In this document: positions 24,452 through 36,022 of the stretch, piece by piece
Layout of the letters: the number at the start of each line of letters is the position of its first letter
Position numbering within the stretch: the stretch's first letter is position 1
Source of the DNA: Stercorarius parasiticus
Taxonomy: Eukaryota > Chordata > Aves > Charadriiformes > Stercorariidae
Assembly (NCBI GenBank): GCA_013396915.1
Contig: VWZL01000675.1
Location: forward strand, 1 to 64,000
DNA: 64,000 nt
Reading direction: 5' to 3'
Notes under the pieces: model-generated
Seen by the model: only the letters and a program-made list of their open reading frames with translations
What the model was told of the DNA's origin: nothing
Database searches by the model: none
Translations under genes and position numbers: made by a program

Positions 24452-25707
24452 TGTGCTTCAGGCCTTAAACATCCCTGGGTGAGTGAAAGCAAGGACTAAT
24501 GCATCATGTGGGTTCATCAGCTGAATAGAATTAGCTTCATCTAGCAGTGTTTCACTGCAAAGAAAAGGGCAGCATGGCATTTATTAAAGGCTGCCCCTCC
24601 CTGCTTGACATCTCAGCATCACATGGGGCTGGATGCGCAGCCTGGAAAACGGAGAGAAATGTGCTTCTTGGCTGGGTGAACACTGCTGTAGGACATGCAC
24701 CGACGATGGAGACTTCACTTGAGCAGAAACGAGCACGAGGGATGCTTGTGTCCAGTTTTCCCTGCAGAATTCCTTTATGGAAAGGTTAAAGGAGAAAAAC
24801 ATGCACCCTTTGGTGTGCAGGCCCCAGGCAGTCAGTGATGCCTCGTCTCTCCCTTCCAACTGACTGTGCTTAATTAGGGCCTGCTGTGATGAGGCCTTCT
24901 GACTTCAGGGCATTTGTGGTTGGGCAGGAGTTGCGCAGTTTGCTGCCAGCATGCTTTATCGTGTTGGATTGATCCCATTTTCATTATATTTTTCAAACCC
25001 CTCTTATGCTTTTGAAGATCACCTTTCAATCTCAGAAAAGTGGTCATTCAAGTAATTGCCTGAGGAATTGGGGAGTCTGGTGACTAGGACAAATGTATTG
25101 GTTTTCATGAGCATTGTGGTGGTGTTTGCAGGACAGAAGATCAAATCGTAATGGAAAAAATACTCTCTTGTGTAACTGCTTTCCGTTTTGTCATCTGATT
25201 GGTATGTAATAGTGTAAATGTGCTCCTTATGTAGATTTTGATTCTGAAGAGATGGCCCTTGGCCAGTGATGTGATGATGTGGAAATATGTGGGAAATGCT
25301 AGTTATGACCCAGGGTGCAAATCAGGAGTGAGCACAAGCTTCTCGCCTTCATTATGAAGTCCACAAATAAGTGCTCTTCCTAGCAAACTGGGTTCATAAC
25401 AAAGTTAAATGAAGAAAGCTTACTAATGCAAGGATTGCCTTTGAAAACTGCTGCCAAGCATAAAAGTGCTGGGACGTTATCACAGATTAAGTTTGTCCTT
25501 CTTCCTGTGTTGTGTATGAATCTCTTCTTGAGACAAGTACATCTTTGGACTAGAGCTTAGGTTGGTTTCATCTGCTCCTTCATATGAGAGAGTGCAATAG
25601 GTGAAGTATAAAACCAAAACTTGATTATTGGGTGCCTGCCCTCCTTTTTTGTAGATCTACTGCTATGCTGTGCTTTACAGGGCATTGGGACTGCTGTTTC
25701 TGTACTC

Positions 25708-25808
25708 TAGGTCAGGAAACTGAAGCAAAAAGTGATGAAAACGTCAGTCCAAATAGTCATATGAGAAACTTACTGAAGAGCTGGGTATAAAACCAGTCTC
25801 CTGGTGAT
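25708..25808 (-). mobile_element. MIR-like SINE remnant, - strand
   Basis: On the + strand TCAGGAAACTGAAGCAAAAA and, later, GAGCTGGGTATAAAACCAGTC then TCCTGG correspond to the antisense MIR blocks GAGGAAACTGAGGCAC and GAGCTGGGA-T-GAACCCAGGTC. The middle part is poorly conserved. It lies about 1.05 kb before the + strand MIR-like copy, so the two form an inverted pair. Confidence 0.6.
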
Positions 25809-26454
25809 GTATAGCTTTTAATTCTTAACTTCCTTACTTAACAAAGACTGTCTGAAGGGAAGCCATTACAAAAATTAGATTCCACATTTAATATTAGCAA
25901 GCAGTTTTATGAGCAAGGATGGTTTGTGTTTTGTTTGTTGTTTGGTTTTGGAGTTGTTTGTTGTTTTGTTTTGTTTTTTTTTTCTCAGGGTGTTTGCTTT
26001 AATCTCTGGGAGGGATGAAACTGGGACGAGGACAGGAAAATTCTGATTTTTTTTTTTGGGAGGACAGGTGAAGCTTGTGAGTTTCCTCTGTGCCTGCAAC
26101 TGACCAGGCTGGGAAAAAGGAGTCCCTAAACACAGCATGACCAGCATAGGAGAATTCTCCTCTCCATTCCTTTTTGCCCACTCTTTCTTTTTCTACTGTA
26201 GATCTTTGTATCTGTGCCAATTTTGGGTTAGATTTGCATTGGTGATCTTGTTTTATGGAAGCTGGTGTTTTCACATTATTGACCAGCCTTTTGACCTCTG
26301 AAGTGAAATCATCCTCCTGGCATTGTTCTCTAATTCATTCTCTAATCTTCAGCATAAGATTTGATGAACAAGGAAGACAGAAAAAGACCCCCAAAAGCAA
26401 ATCATAAGATAGGACTGAACTAGGTCATACAGAGGGAGTGTGTGTAGGAAGAAA

Positions 26455-26477
26455 TTTTTTTTTTTTTTTTTTTTTTT
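26455..26477 (+). repeat. T23 homopolymer
   Basis: A run of 23 T. No CR1 or other element with a poly-A tail was recognised next to it on the opposite strand. Confidence 0.95.
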
Positions 26478-26556
26478 GCTGGAACTCTTTATCAGCCTAT
26501 TTTGGAAAGGGCTTTTTTGGTTTGTATTCAAATTTGGACTGCCATGAACATTGTAT

Positions 26557-26583
26557 GTTTAGTTTAGGTTTAGTTTAGTTTTA
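26557..26583 (+). repeat. (TTTAG)n short tandem repeat
   Basis: Five TTTAG units with one extra G. It resembles, but is not, the vertebrate telomere hexamer TTAGGG. Confidence 0.8.
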
Positions 26584-26859
26584 TTGTGAAATCAGGCACC
26601 TCCTTCCCCCCTGTCTTTTCTTCTGAGATTTTTTTTTTTTAAGAGTATTGGTTTAATTATGAAGAAACCTTTTTGATACTTTCTCACAGATACCTTGATA
26701 TATCATCTTTTCTGCATGTTACACACTGTTCAATGATGTGGTAACCAGGCATGAGCAGGATCACTAGATACTAGTGTGCGATAAAGTGTGCCAGCAGGAA
26801 TAAATTCTCAATGTGGGTATTTGCTTGTAGGGAGGCAGAGTAATGAAGCTGGAGGTTGT

Positions 26860-27055
26860 CTGATCAGGACACTAGGCAGGCTTTGGGTTTATTCCTTCTC
26901 TCATTGATTGATATTTAACCTTGGGTGAGGCATTTAACCTCTGTGTGTCTCAGTTTCTCCCATAAAAAATGGGCTGTAACACTTCTTCCTTTCTGTGAGA
27001 GTTGAATTTCCAGCATGAGAAAGAGTGTAAAAATGTTACAGGTAATGTACAAAGC
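26860..27055 (+). mobile_element. MIR-like CORE-SINE remnant, + strand
   Basis: The stretch TAACCTTGGGTGAGGCATTT, AACCTCTGTGTGTCTCAGTTTC and CATAAAAAATGGGCTGTAAC follows the core of the MIR SINE (CCTTGGGCAAGTCACTTAACCTC, then CTCAGTTTCC, then TGTAAAATGGG) in order and spacing. Upstream GGCTTTGGGTTTATTCC and downstream TGTGAGAGTTGAAT also fit. MIR and related CORE-SINEs are tRNA-derived and predate the bird-mammal split, so an eroded copy in a bird is expected. The ends are approximate. Confidence 0.75.
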
Positions 27056-29172
27056 CTCATTGCTCGTCACTTCACTTCTTCCGGCATCTTCTAAGAGCAG
27101 CAGAAATCAAGATGTATGTGTAAATCCTTATCTAGTGTTATGTGTGTATATTACAGTAGATGGAGACCCTTCTGTAGTTTAATGCAAGCATCGATCATGC
27201 AGGTTTTCTCTCAGAAAACAGACCTGAGGTACTAAACTCTGCAGCATGAATTTGTTAACTTGAGCTCATTTTTTTTCTTCCCTGTGCCATCTCAGAGATG
27301 CTTAATGCTCCTGGTCTCTTACCTTGCATGAAATCCAAAAGCCTTTTCTTAAAATGTGTTTCATTACTTACTGCTCTGTTTAGTGTAGCATTTTACCTCA
27401 TACAATCCCTTACAGTCTCTGCATGGCTGTACACGTTGCAGGTGGAACGGTACCGTGTGACGAGTCAGTGACCAGTTTTTGATCTTATTCTTCATAATAG
27501 CACAGAGCTACTACCTAGCAGTGCCTGCCTTATCGTAACAGATCGTGGGGAAGCTCCCATGAATTGTGCGTGATAGCCTGACCCATTTGCAGGGCAGTCT
27601 GTTGGCCATTCCGGGCAGGCGACGTGCCGTCTGTGGGATTGCCTTTGCCATCAAGGATGATGGCTGCTACAGGTGCCGGTCCTGCTTGGTTTGCCTTACC
27701 AGCCTGCCTTTTGTGTCCCCCACCAGTGAAAGGTGGGGAGAGGGCTTAACGGGTGTTCAGATTGCCTGCTCGCTAATGATCTGAAGGGGCAGTTTAGCAG
27801 GACTTGGTGAATCTAGGGGTAGTTTAAAATAGCTGATGCTTGTTTTTCTCTGTGCTTGAGCAAAAGTTTTGCTCTATCCCTGTGATTCTAGTGGGGCTGT
27901 TTTGTGGGACAGCATGTTAAGCAGATGTTTTAAAAGACAGAGAGCAACCTTTCCCCCTCCTTAGTATGTTTTATCAGTGTACCGTGAAGAGGATACGACC
28001 TGCCTCAAATTTTAACTTGACAATGGGTTAATGGGATGGGACAGTCCAAGAAAGTTCACCTTGGGTCAACTGGGTCAAGAGTGTCCAGAAATAATTGCTG
28101 CTTCATATGTGGTGTGTGGCCTTTATGAAACAAAGGGATGGTTTTGGCATGGGCAGGTGTCCGTATCATGAAAACTTTGAAATTAACAAAGCAATCTCAA
28201 TGTCTGAGACCAGTAGGGAATCAGTGCCAAAGGAGCACAGGTACAAGTGTCCAAAGAAATTTCTAGTCTCTTTCTTTGGAAAAAAAATAAATCTCAAAAT
28301 TGTACTTTTCCAGTCCTGAAGTATCTAGCTATTATTCTTTTTGCATAAAAAACACTGAAAGAGCATGACTGGGTCATTTTGCAGTGCAATCTTCAGACTT
28401 CTTTTGCTATATTTTTTGCATTGCAGGTTTGGTTGTGTTGTTTGGTTTTTTGTTTGTTTCTTTTTTTTTTTTCTCAAACAGCTGTCAGCTTGAACTTCTA
28501 TACCTGGGGATGAATGTTTTATGAGAAGACTTTCTCTTCACTGCTGCTGCCTGCACTTGCTTAGCTCGTGCTGTCTGACTTTGCCTATGCTTATTAAGGT
28601 GGTACCAATTCGAACACTTGGCTTGCTAATGGCATCCAAGCTTTATTGCTGAATGAGGGAGCAGAAGGGCAAGAATTGAAATGGCTAAGAATAATTTCCA
28701 GATTGACTCTCTGGTGAGGCTGCTAGCCTTGCTGAGGAGAGAGTGGGCAGAAGAGCAGCTCCATCACACTTGAGCTGTGATCTGCAAGGGCAGGCAAGGG
28801 AGGGTAAGCGAAGAGATAATGCTGCCGGTGCTCCTCATGCTGGATCTTGTGTGCGTTTCTAAATCTCCTGATTCAAGAGCTGTCGTGTTAACACCTTTTC
28901 ACATGAATTCACTTTGGAAGCAAACTGACTCTTAGCTGCTTCAGCAATTTCCACCCTTGAAGCCAAACTCTCAGCTTCAGTAATCCCTTTGGAGCCTCTT
29001 GGTTCATGCCTGTAGGAGGATCCTACATACCAAATCATAAAAGCAATGGAAATGGAGCACTCATGCCTGTGAACAAAAGAAGTAAAGTGCTGCTGATTTT
29101 AAGTGGAGTGTCTCCCGCATTGCTCTGAGCCACTTCCACTGCCTTCATTCAGCCTGTGTTTTACCCCTCAGA

Positions 29173-29189
29173 TTTTTTTTTTTTTTTTT
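29173..29189 (+). repeat. T17 homopolymer
   Basis: A run of 17 T followed by GGTGTGTC. It is one of about twenty T runs of ten or more in the window. Confidence 0.95.
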
Positions 29190-30719
29190 GGTGTGTCAGG
29201 TCAAAGGAGGATGCTTATTGAGGGAGGAGAGGAGGCTACAGCCTCTTCCCAGCTGTGTCCAGTATGGCCAACATCTGGCCACTATCTCTTGTAACAGTAT
29301 GTAGAGTTGCTGCTTAGGTATTGATTTAGGCACAATTGCATTTAGCCCTCTGGACTATGCAAGTTAATACAGTTTAAGTGTCTAGCTAACTAAGCTGACA
29401 GGCTAAATTAGACTTCTATCATCAAATCCTTTCATCCTATGGGCAATGCACTGAAGCAATATATTCTAAATATAGGCTCCAGTACATTTTTACCATTTAA
29501 AAAAAAACCAGCCAAAACCAAACCTCTAAATCATCTGTGGAATGTCTGTCTAGTCTGTGAGGGGGAACCCTGCGATCTTTTAAGGCATTTGCATTTCTTC
29601 CTGCTGAACCTGAAATTTTGTTAAATCTCGTGTAAATCTGACGGTAGCAAAGGAGCCCCAGAACTTGACCACGCTGCTGCTGGCCTGTCCCTCTTAGCTT
29701 GTTCTCCTCTGGCACTGCTAGAGCATCCCTTCTGGTCTGCTACGGCAGTTTGGGGTAGGGAAGCTGGACAGCTGGCTTCTCTGCCACGTTGCCCTTGTAG
29801 CCCTGAGGAGAACAAACAGGAACCTGCACAAAATAACTCACGCAACACAGGACCGAGACGTCGTCTGAACTTGCATTGTGGTATCAAAACCTCACGTTTG
29901 GTTTTGGGAGGGTTTTTTTTGTTTTTTTGTTCTCTTAAAAAGTTCAGTCTTGTTCAGTTTCTTGAAAGCATCAACTCCTGTACAGCGCTTTCTTCTAGTG
30001 ATATGATGGCACAAAATGCCTCTCCTGTTTGGGCTGCAGCTTCCCTGGTGCTGCTGAGGGTTTAACAGCAGCGAGGTCTGTGAAATGAAGCAAGGCTCCA
30101 GGTAAAGGTACTGGAGTGATTTAGAAGAAATGCAAAGGAGCTCAGTAGCCTTGCTGGTGTTCAGGACAGCGGGGCAGTGGAGATGGCTGTTGCTGGAAGG
30201 AGGGATGAGCATCTTCAGGCCCCGGTTCGTGCACCTCCATCCATCTATCCCCTCCGTCATGCCAGTGCTGCCGTCAGCCCTGGTCACCCAGCTGAAGGTG
30301 CTGGGAGCGGAGAGAGACTGAGTCCGTGGGAGCGCAGGATCAGGTCATGCTCAAAGGATTATGAAGTTTATGGGAGCACATGAAAACGCTTGTGTTGCTG
30401 CAGCTTTAGGCTTCTGATACAAGTCTAGTGTGTTCATTTAAGGACTTAGCTGAGAAGCTGCTAGAGCGCGGGTCTCTTAACTGAACAATGCATAAATGGC
30501 CACTTTACAAGAAAATTTAAAATGAAAATATGTGAATGCAACACACAAGAGGAATGTTAATACCTCCTTTTATTAAATTTCTTCCTCCCTGTAAAGAGGC
30601 ATCAGTCTCTTCAGAACAGTGTTTTTGCACTTTGTTGTTGCTATTTTACATCATTATGGTCATAAGGAATTTGCTATTATGAAAAATGTGCACTGATTGG
30701 TGAAGCCATGGAAAACATC

Positions 30720-30920
30720 TTTGATTTTGAATAATAATGAATAATAAGCAGAAAGAATTAGGAGCTGAACTGGTGCTAAAATTCTGTAATTCAGACTGAC
30801 AATGCAGAAAAATGAACAAAAATTCAAATGGCTTTAAGTGCTAATTAATATTCTGATGCATATTAACATATCCTGATTAGTTTAATGTTGATGAGACATA
30901 TTGATAATTAAAATGAAGTG
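30720..30920. promoter_or_regulatory. AT-rich segment with clustered TAAT/ATTA sites
   Basis: Many homeodomain-type cores occur (AATAATAATGAATAATAAG, GCTAATTAATATTC, ATTGATAATTAAAATG) together with ATGCATAT, in a stretch without low-complexity runs or repeats. This resembles intronic conserved non-coding elements, but conservation cannot be judged from one sequence. Confidence 0.25.
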
Positions 30921-31192
30921 AAGTTTCTAGGAGCAAAATACGAAAACGTGGGATTTTCATGAAGAAGGACTAGAGTACTAGTATTGCATGGTACCATTTG
31001 AAGACTGCTTGCAAAGGTGGTGGCAGCTTGTCTGTCACCTGAGGAGGAATGCTTTTCAGAATAAGAGTGAGAGGCATATTTAAACTCAAATTGCAAGTTG
31101 GGCTTACACACAGCTCTTCAGAAAAGCCGCAGTCTGCACTTCTGAAGGTGAAACTGCCCAATACAGATTAAATTCCCCCAAAATCACAAAAT

Positions 31193-31235
31193 GGGGGGGA
31201 AGGGGCAGGAGGGCTAGAGGCTGGGGAGAGGTGGG
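31193..31235 (+). other. Potential G-quadruplex on the non-template strand
   Basis: The G runs G7 (31193-31199), G4 (31202-31205), GGG (31211-31213), G4 (31223-31226) and GGG (31233-31235) are separated by short loops. The first three runs alone can supply four G-triads because G7 can split. On the non-template strand of BICD2 it could form in nascent RNA or stabilise an R-loop. Confidence 0.65.
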
Positions 31236-31424
31236 AGGCTTCTCGTGCAGATGATGCCCTTGGGTGGCTGATGTCATCATGGTCCTGTTTGCAGGATGGG
31301 TGGCTTGATTAAAGCGTTTCTCCTCTTGTGCCTATTTGGTGGGATTTTGGTAAGAGCAGCTGGTCACTGACAAAAAAAAGCCACAGCTGCTGTTGAGGGT
31401 AGGAGTGGGTAAGGGAGTATGAAT

Positions 31425-31520
31425 AAGTTGCCATATTGAATCAGATCTGTCATCTCTTCAGTCCCGCGTGTTTCTGCCAATGGCCAGCAGCTGAAAAGAG
31501 GCATTAGGAAGATGCAGAAT
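31425..31520 (-). mobile_element. Ancient reptile-type CR1 3' end remnant, - strand
   Basis: The + strand reads GAATAAGTTGCCATATTGAA, then TCAGATCTGTCATC, CAATGGCCAGCAGCTGAA and GGAAGATGCAGAA. This follows, with many differences, the antisense form of a widespread reptilian CR1 3' end that has CATACTGGGTCAGACC and ACAGTGGCCAG blocks. It is also recognisable as the reverse complement of the copies at 38904-38966 and 42228-42292. The family name is from memory of the motif only. Confidence 0.6.
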
Positions 31521-33900
31521 TACCCTACCAGCATGAGGTATCAATCCCTAACGACTAGAGACCATCTTAAGCCCCGATGCCTGAACATTAACAACTTGTC
31601 CAAAACGTTTTGACCTTTACTTCTACACTCACATGTTGTGCAAAATGTTTATGTGCACATGTTTATATGCAAAAATGGCCGATGTCTTGCTGGTATTTTC
31701 ATGCCAGTGGTTTGATTCTGTGTCCTGTAGCATTGCACTATGGTTTATTCTTTATACTTTTATTGAAACACTTATCTCTTCCTTTTTTTAATGAGTTAGG
31801 CACTTGGTAAAAACAAATTCGTAGTCACCCCAGAAAGGCACATAACTTTCATTCCAAGCTGGATATAAAATGTTAATTGCTTTACTGCAAATATATTACT
31901 GACATCTTGACTATCCTTCAGTTGAAGGTTTTGTGGTTAAACGTTGACTTGAAGCTAGCATTTCTTTGTCTTTTCCATTGCAGTGATAGTTCTGTTTTCC
32001 CTGATTTGTTTTCAGTTACAGACAACTGGCAGGATTGAAGACTTGATCTTTGACTTTTTTTTTAAGTCTCTTTTTGCTTTTTTGTTATCATACCAGGTTT
32101 GTGGAATAAGCAGGGAAACATCCTCAAAATGCAGTATCAATAGTAAGAAATGTCTGCAAGAGACTTACGATTTTTATATGCTGTTGATCTTATCCAGAGC
32201 TTGTATACCAAACATTAATGCTGGCTGGGAATCTGTGATAAGCAGAGAGCATATTAACTTTATCTGTTTTCCTAGCTCTATATTTATGTGAATAAAGCAA
32301 TCTGGTAGCAAAATACCCTACAGTACAACGAAGAAGGCTCAAACAGAGCAGTTTGGAGAACAAAGGAAGGTTTGGCACCTCTAGGTTTGGGCTCTCTATA
32401 GTGGGGAAAATTAAGTCCTGGCCTCTAAAATATGTAATCTTGAAAACTGCAGTACTAGAGTTTTGTCATGTCTAAAGCAAGCTGGAGCTTGAAGTTGCTG
32501 GATGGTTTGTAATCTGGATGCTGTTTGTAATGCGTGTCCGTGAAGGTTTTCTGAAAAAACAGGACTGCTGGAGGTAGCACCCTACCTGTCAGCGGGGGAT
32601 GCCAGGGCCAGGCATCGTTACTATTATGCATTATAAAGAAAGGGAAATAAAAACTTTTATTACTAGCAAAGGCATCCAGTTACTCAACATTTTGAAAAAT
32701 GGTATGAATCCTAAAAGGACAGTGTTTGTCATGTCCCGAGCAGTTTCAGGTGACTTCATTTGCATGGCTCCTTCTGTGTCCCTGATCCTAATGTGAAGGC
32801 TTTGGGTTAGATTCTCCNTAGTGGTCTTTGGCACAGTCTTGTTTTCCTATTGACTGCTTCTCTGCTTCTCCATTGTTTCTGCCCAGCTCGGAGCATTGCA
32901 GCTGTAAAGCCAGCATCTGTCCGCTGCTCCTAGCATTATGCTCAGAGTTTAATTTTCCCATTTCTTCCATATGTCTACAGATACATAAGCAGCTGCAACC
33001 GGTGACTCCTTTTACATCCTGTATTTGTAGTCAGTATTAGTGAACCCCTTGGCCCAGGCAACTCTAGTTCTGGACTGGCAATGCCACAGGCTTATTGCTT
33101 TGGGCAGGAAATTGTTAAGAGGACACAAAGTGGCACAAAAGTGCCTCTTTCTTTTATCCCATATGGAGGATGGGCTGTGCACCCTCAGTTCTAACCAGGT
33201 CTGTGATTGATCAATGCACAAGTCAAAGACTAGCTGGATGGCCATCATCTACCTTCTGGTACTGCTTCTTACTTGCTCTCTCCATTGTGATGCTGTTGCA
33301 TGCAAAATCACCTCTCCTTTTGAGGCTTTTGGTAGCCAAATCCCACTGAAACATGTATTTGTAAACCAATGAAGGTTTTTGAAGTGCAAGGTTTTGCATG
33401 TATTTTTGATTTTTAGTGACATTACCATATGATCCACCTCTGTCACTGCGATGCAGGGTCACTCGCTTGCGCGTAGCCCTCTGTCTTGTGAATTTATATT
33501 TGGAGCCTGTGGGACCTTTCAGCTGAGCTGAATTATGTCTCTGCCCACCTGCTAATGACATTATGCTTGAATATTGCCACTTTGCTCTTTCTGATGTTCT
33601 TCTTGATTCAAAAGTTAATTGATATTTTCTTTATTGGTGTTTTTCAAGCTTTCTTTATCCTTGATTAGAAACAGCAGCTTAATTTTTAGACCAGTGAAGC
33701 ATCAGGAGCAAAACCACACTGTATTTTAGCTTTTTTTTCCCCTTCCTGTCCCTTGGTGGATGCGTACAGCTTGGTTGCCAGGAGCGTCCTGCTTCTCAAC
33801 ACTGAACATGTACTCTCTATAGTACTACATGTATGTGACTGTGGAGTACCTAAGGATTTTGTAAATACTGTAATGCAACACCCCCCAACCCTCCACCACC

Positions 33901-33990
33901 NNNNNNNNNNNNNNNNNNNNNNNNNNNNNNNNNNNNNNNNNNNNNNNNNNNNNNNNNNNNNNNNNNNNNNNNNNNNNNNNNNNNNNNNNN
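33901..33990. other. Assembly gap (90 N) in C-rich sequence
   Basis: Ninety unresolved bases are flanked by ACACCCCCCAACCCTCCACC on the left and CCCCCCCAGACC on the right. The - strand flanks are G-run rich, so a quadruplex-forming repeat that blocks sequencing is a likely cause. The true length is unknown. Confidence 0.95.
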
Positions 33991-36001
33991 CCCCCCCAGA
34001 CCAAAAAAACCAACCCCATCTGCTCAGTGTCTGTTTCCACCAACTCAGAAATCTATGTGCTCCAAGGACTGCATGCAAGCAGGAGCTGTGCGCAGGGAAA
34101 AAATGGGTAATTTACTTGAATTCTACCTTATTCCCCGTTTTCTTTGACCTTGAACTGTTTTCACTTAAGGAAAGAACTGGTGTGCAGTATGAAAATTTGG
34201 CAGCATACGTGTAATTCACTAGAAGGTGTGCTACTGTGTCTGTTTACCAAGGCATCTGCAGATGGAGAGGAAAATTTTAGAAACACTCAAAACTTGTGTT
34301 TATCGAAGAAAGGTTTGACGTTCTTGATGTGCTGAAGAAGAGGTGGGATAACCTCCCTGAATGTTGCACAGAAGGAGGATGTATTAAAATTGGGAGCTTT
34401 ATCTCTCAAGCCCCAGCCTTAACCTGCCCCAGGAGACGGTGGGGGTGATGCACAGGTTGTCTCGGGCTCCCGCCTAGGAACTGGTTTTCAGTCAGGTGAT
34501 GCAACTTGAGCACAGTGTTAAAGCCACTTAGAGGCTGAAAATATCCTTGGCTGGCATTCGTGTAAAAGTGCTAAAAGCAGTGGACTGTTGTTGTATGTGA
34601 GGTTTCATATGCGCCCTTGTTAGGACTTCTGTAGACTAAGAAGGATGGATTTAAATTTGCAGTGCTTTCACTTCATGAGTCTATGTAAATGCAAATTTTA
34701 AGCAATTACAGAGTAGATGTTAAAATCACTAATAGTTTTAATGCTATTATTTATTTAGTAACTGTGCTATTATGATTTAGTAACTCATAACCGATTGGGG
34801 TGAGCAATTAGTACGTTTTTGGTTTTTTCAAAGAATGGAAAGTTTTGGGTTTTTTTCAAAGAATAATCTGTGTACTTCAGCGTTTTGATGAAACAGCAGA
34901 CAGCTTGTTTCAAAAAGGACGAAATGATCCTTTATGGTTCTGTGTATGAAGAGGCATTAGCAAGCTCAGTAGGATTGTCTCCAAATGATAACTAATGCCC
35001 GGTGTTGGCCCTAGGTTATGTATAAACTGGTTAACCAAATACCTGCATCTCTTTGAAAATCTGACCTTGGTTTCTGATGTATGTTTTAGAATATGTTAGG
35101 TTTTTCTTTTGTTAATTCTCAGCTGTTTCTATCATAGCAACCAAAGAATGTGAGATAAGCTGACCAAAGGAAAAAAAAAAAAAAGAAAAGGTAGACTTTT
35201 CTTTAAAAAGATCATTTAGGCTTGTGTTCAGGCTAAAGAATTACACCAGCAAAACATTTATTGGAGGGGGGGGGGAATAAGTTTTTCACGCTTTTTGCAA
35301 GCCAAAGTCCTTTTAGTTTTTTGTTGTTGGTTTGGTGTTGTTTTTTTTTTTTCATCTGAAGGAATAAAATTTTGCATGTTACTAGGATGACACATACTGT
35401 CCAGAAGTTGATTTGTATTGTGGAGTCCTGAGCTCCTTCAAGATTTTCCTTTTTTCTCTTTCTTAATCCTCAAAATCGTTGTCTTTCCCTGCTCCCCTGG
35501 TTCTTTAAATGGAAAACGCTTTATTTCAGTTTTAGATGACAAATGGATTTGTAAGCAATTTATCTTATGAAACCCCTTCACTGAAATATTTTTGTTGGTT
35601 TCTGTTTTCTTGGGTGTGTTCTTTCATGGTGCAGGAACCTCCCCATCATTTTGACTGAGCAAAAGGGAGATCTTATTTCTGCTGTTTGCTCTGTAACATC
35701 TCGGGGGGGTAGTGGGGCGGTGTGTGACTCTGTCCTTGTCGGTGCATCTGCTTTAAGGAGCTCTGAGGCTTTTTCTTTGCCTTGCCGTTCTTGCTGTGGT
35801 TCAGTGTGTGCCTCAGCTCACATGCTGGGTAAGAAGACAGGTAGAGATGGAAGTGTAGTGCCTAGGGAGGCAAGAAAGTCTGGAATAGTCCCTGTGCAGC
35901 ATGTGGATTAGTGTCAGATCTCTGCAGACCTTTAGGGACACCAGCTCTTTGCAGAAGTCATAGAGGATTTGCTCTAGCTCAAAGACCTCTCCCCAGCATC
36001 A

Positions 36002-36022
36002 TTTTTTTTTTTTTTTTTTTTT
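36002..36022 (+). repeat. T21 homopolymer
   Basis: A run of 21 T with no associated retroposed sequence recognised. Confidence 0.95.

Larger units (their letters stand above)
22191..25707 (+). other. Intron 1 segment without recognised genes
   Basis: Holds the A/C tract at 23219 and the hairpin at 24425-24451. Open frames are short. No RNA gene or exon was recognised. Confidence 0.7.
27056..33900 (+). other. Intron 1 segment up to the assembly gap
   Basis: Contains a 10 bp palindrome ACGGTACCGT near 27448, T-rich tracts near 28440 and 29173, an AT-rich segment at 30720-30920, a potential quadruplex at 31193 and the old CR1 remnant at 31425-31520. An unresolved base lies at 32818. No coding exon was recognised. 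Confidence 0.7.

Noticed and set aside
26557..26583. Interstitial telomere repeat
   Set aside because: The unit is TTTAG, not TTAGGG, and the array is only about 27 bp.
33686..34214. Open frames spanning 33901-33990
   Set aside because: They exist only because unresolved bases are read as unknown residues.
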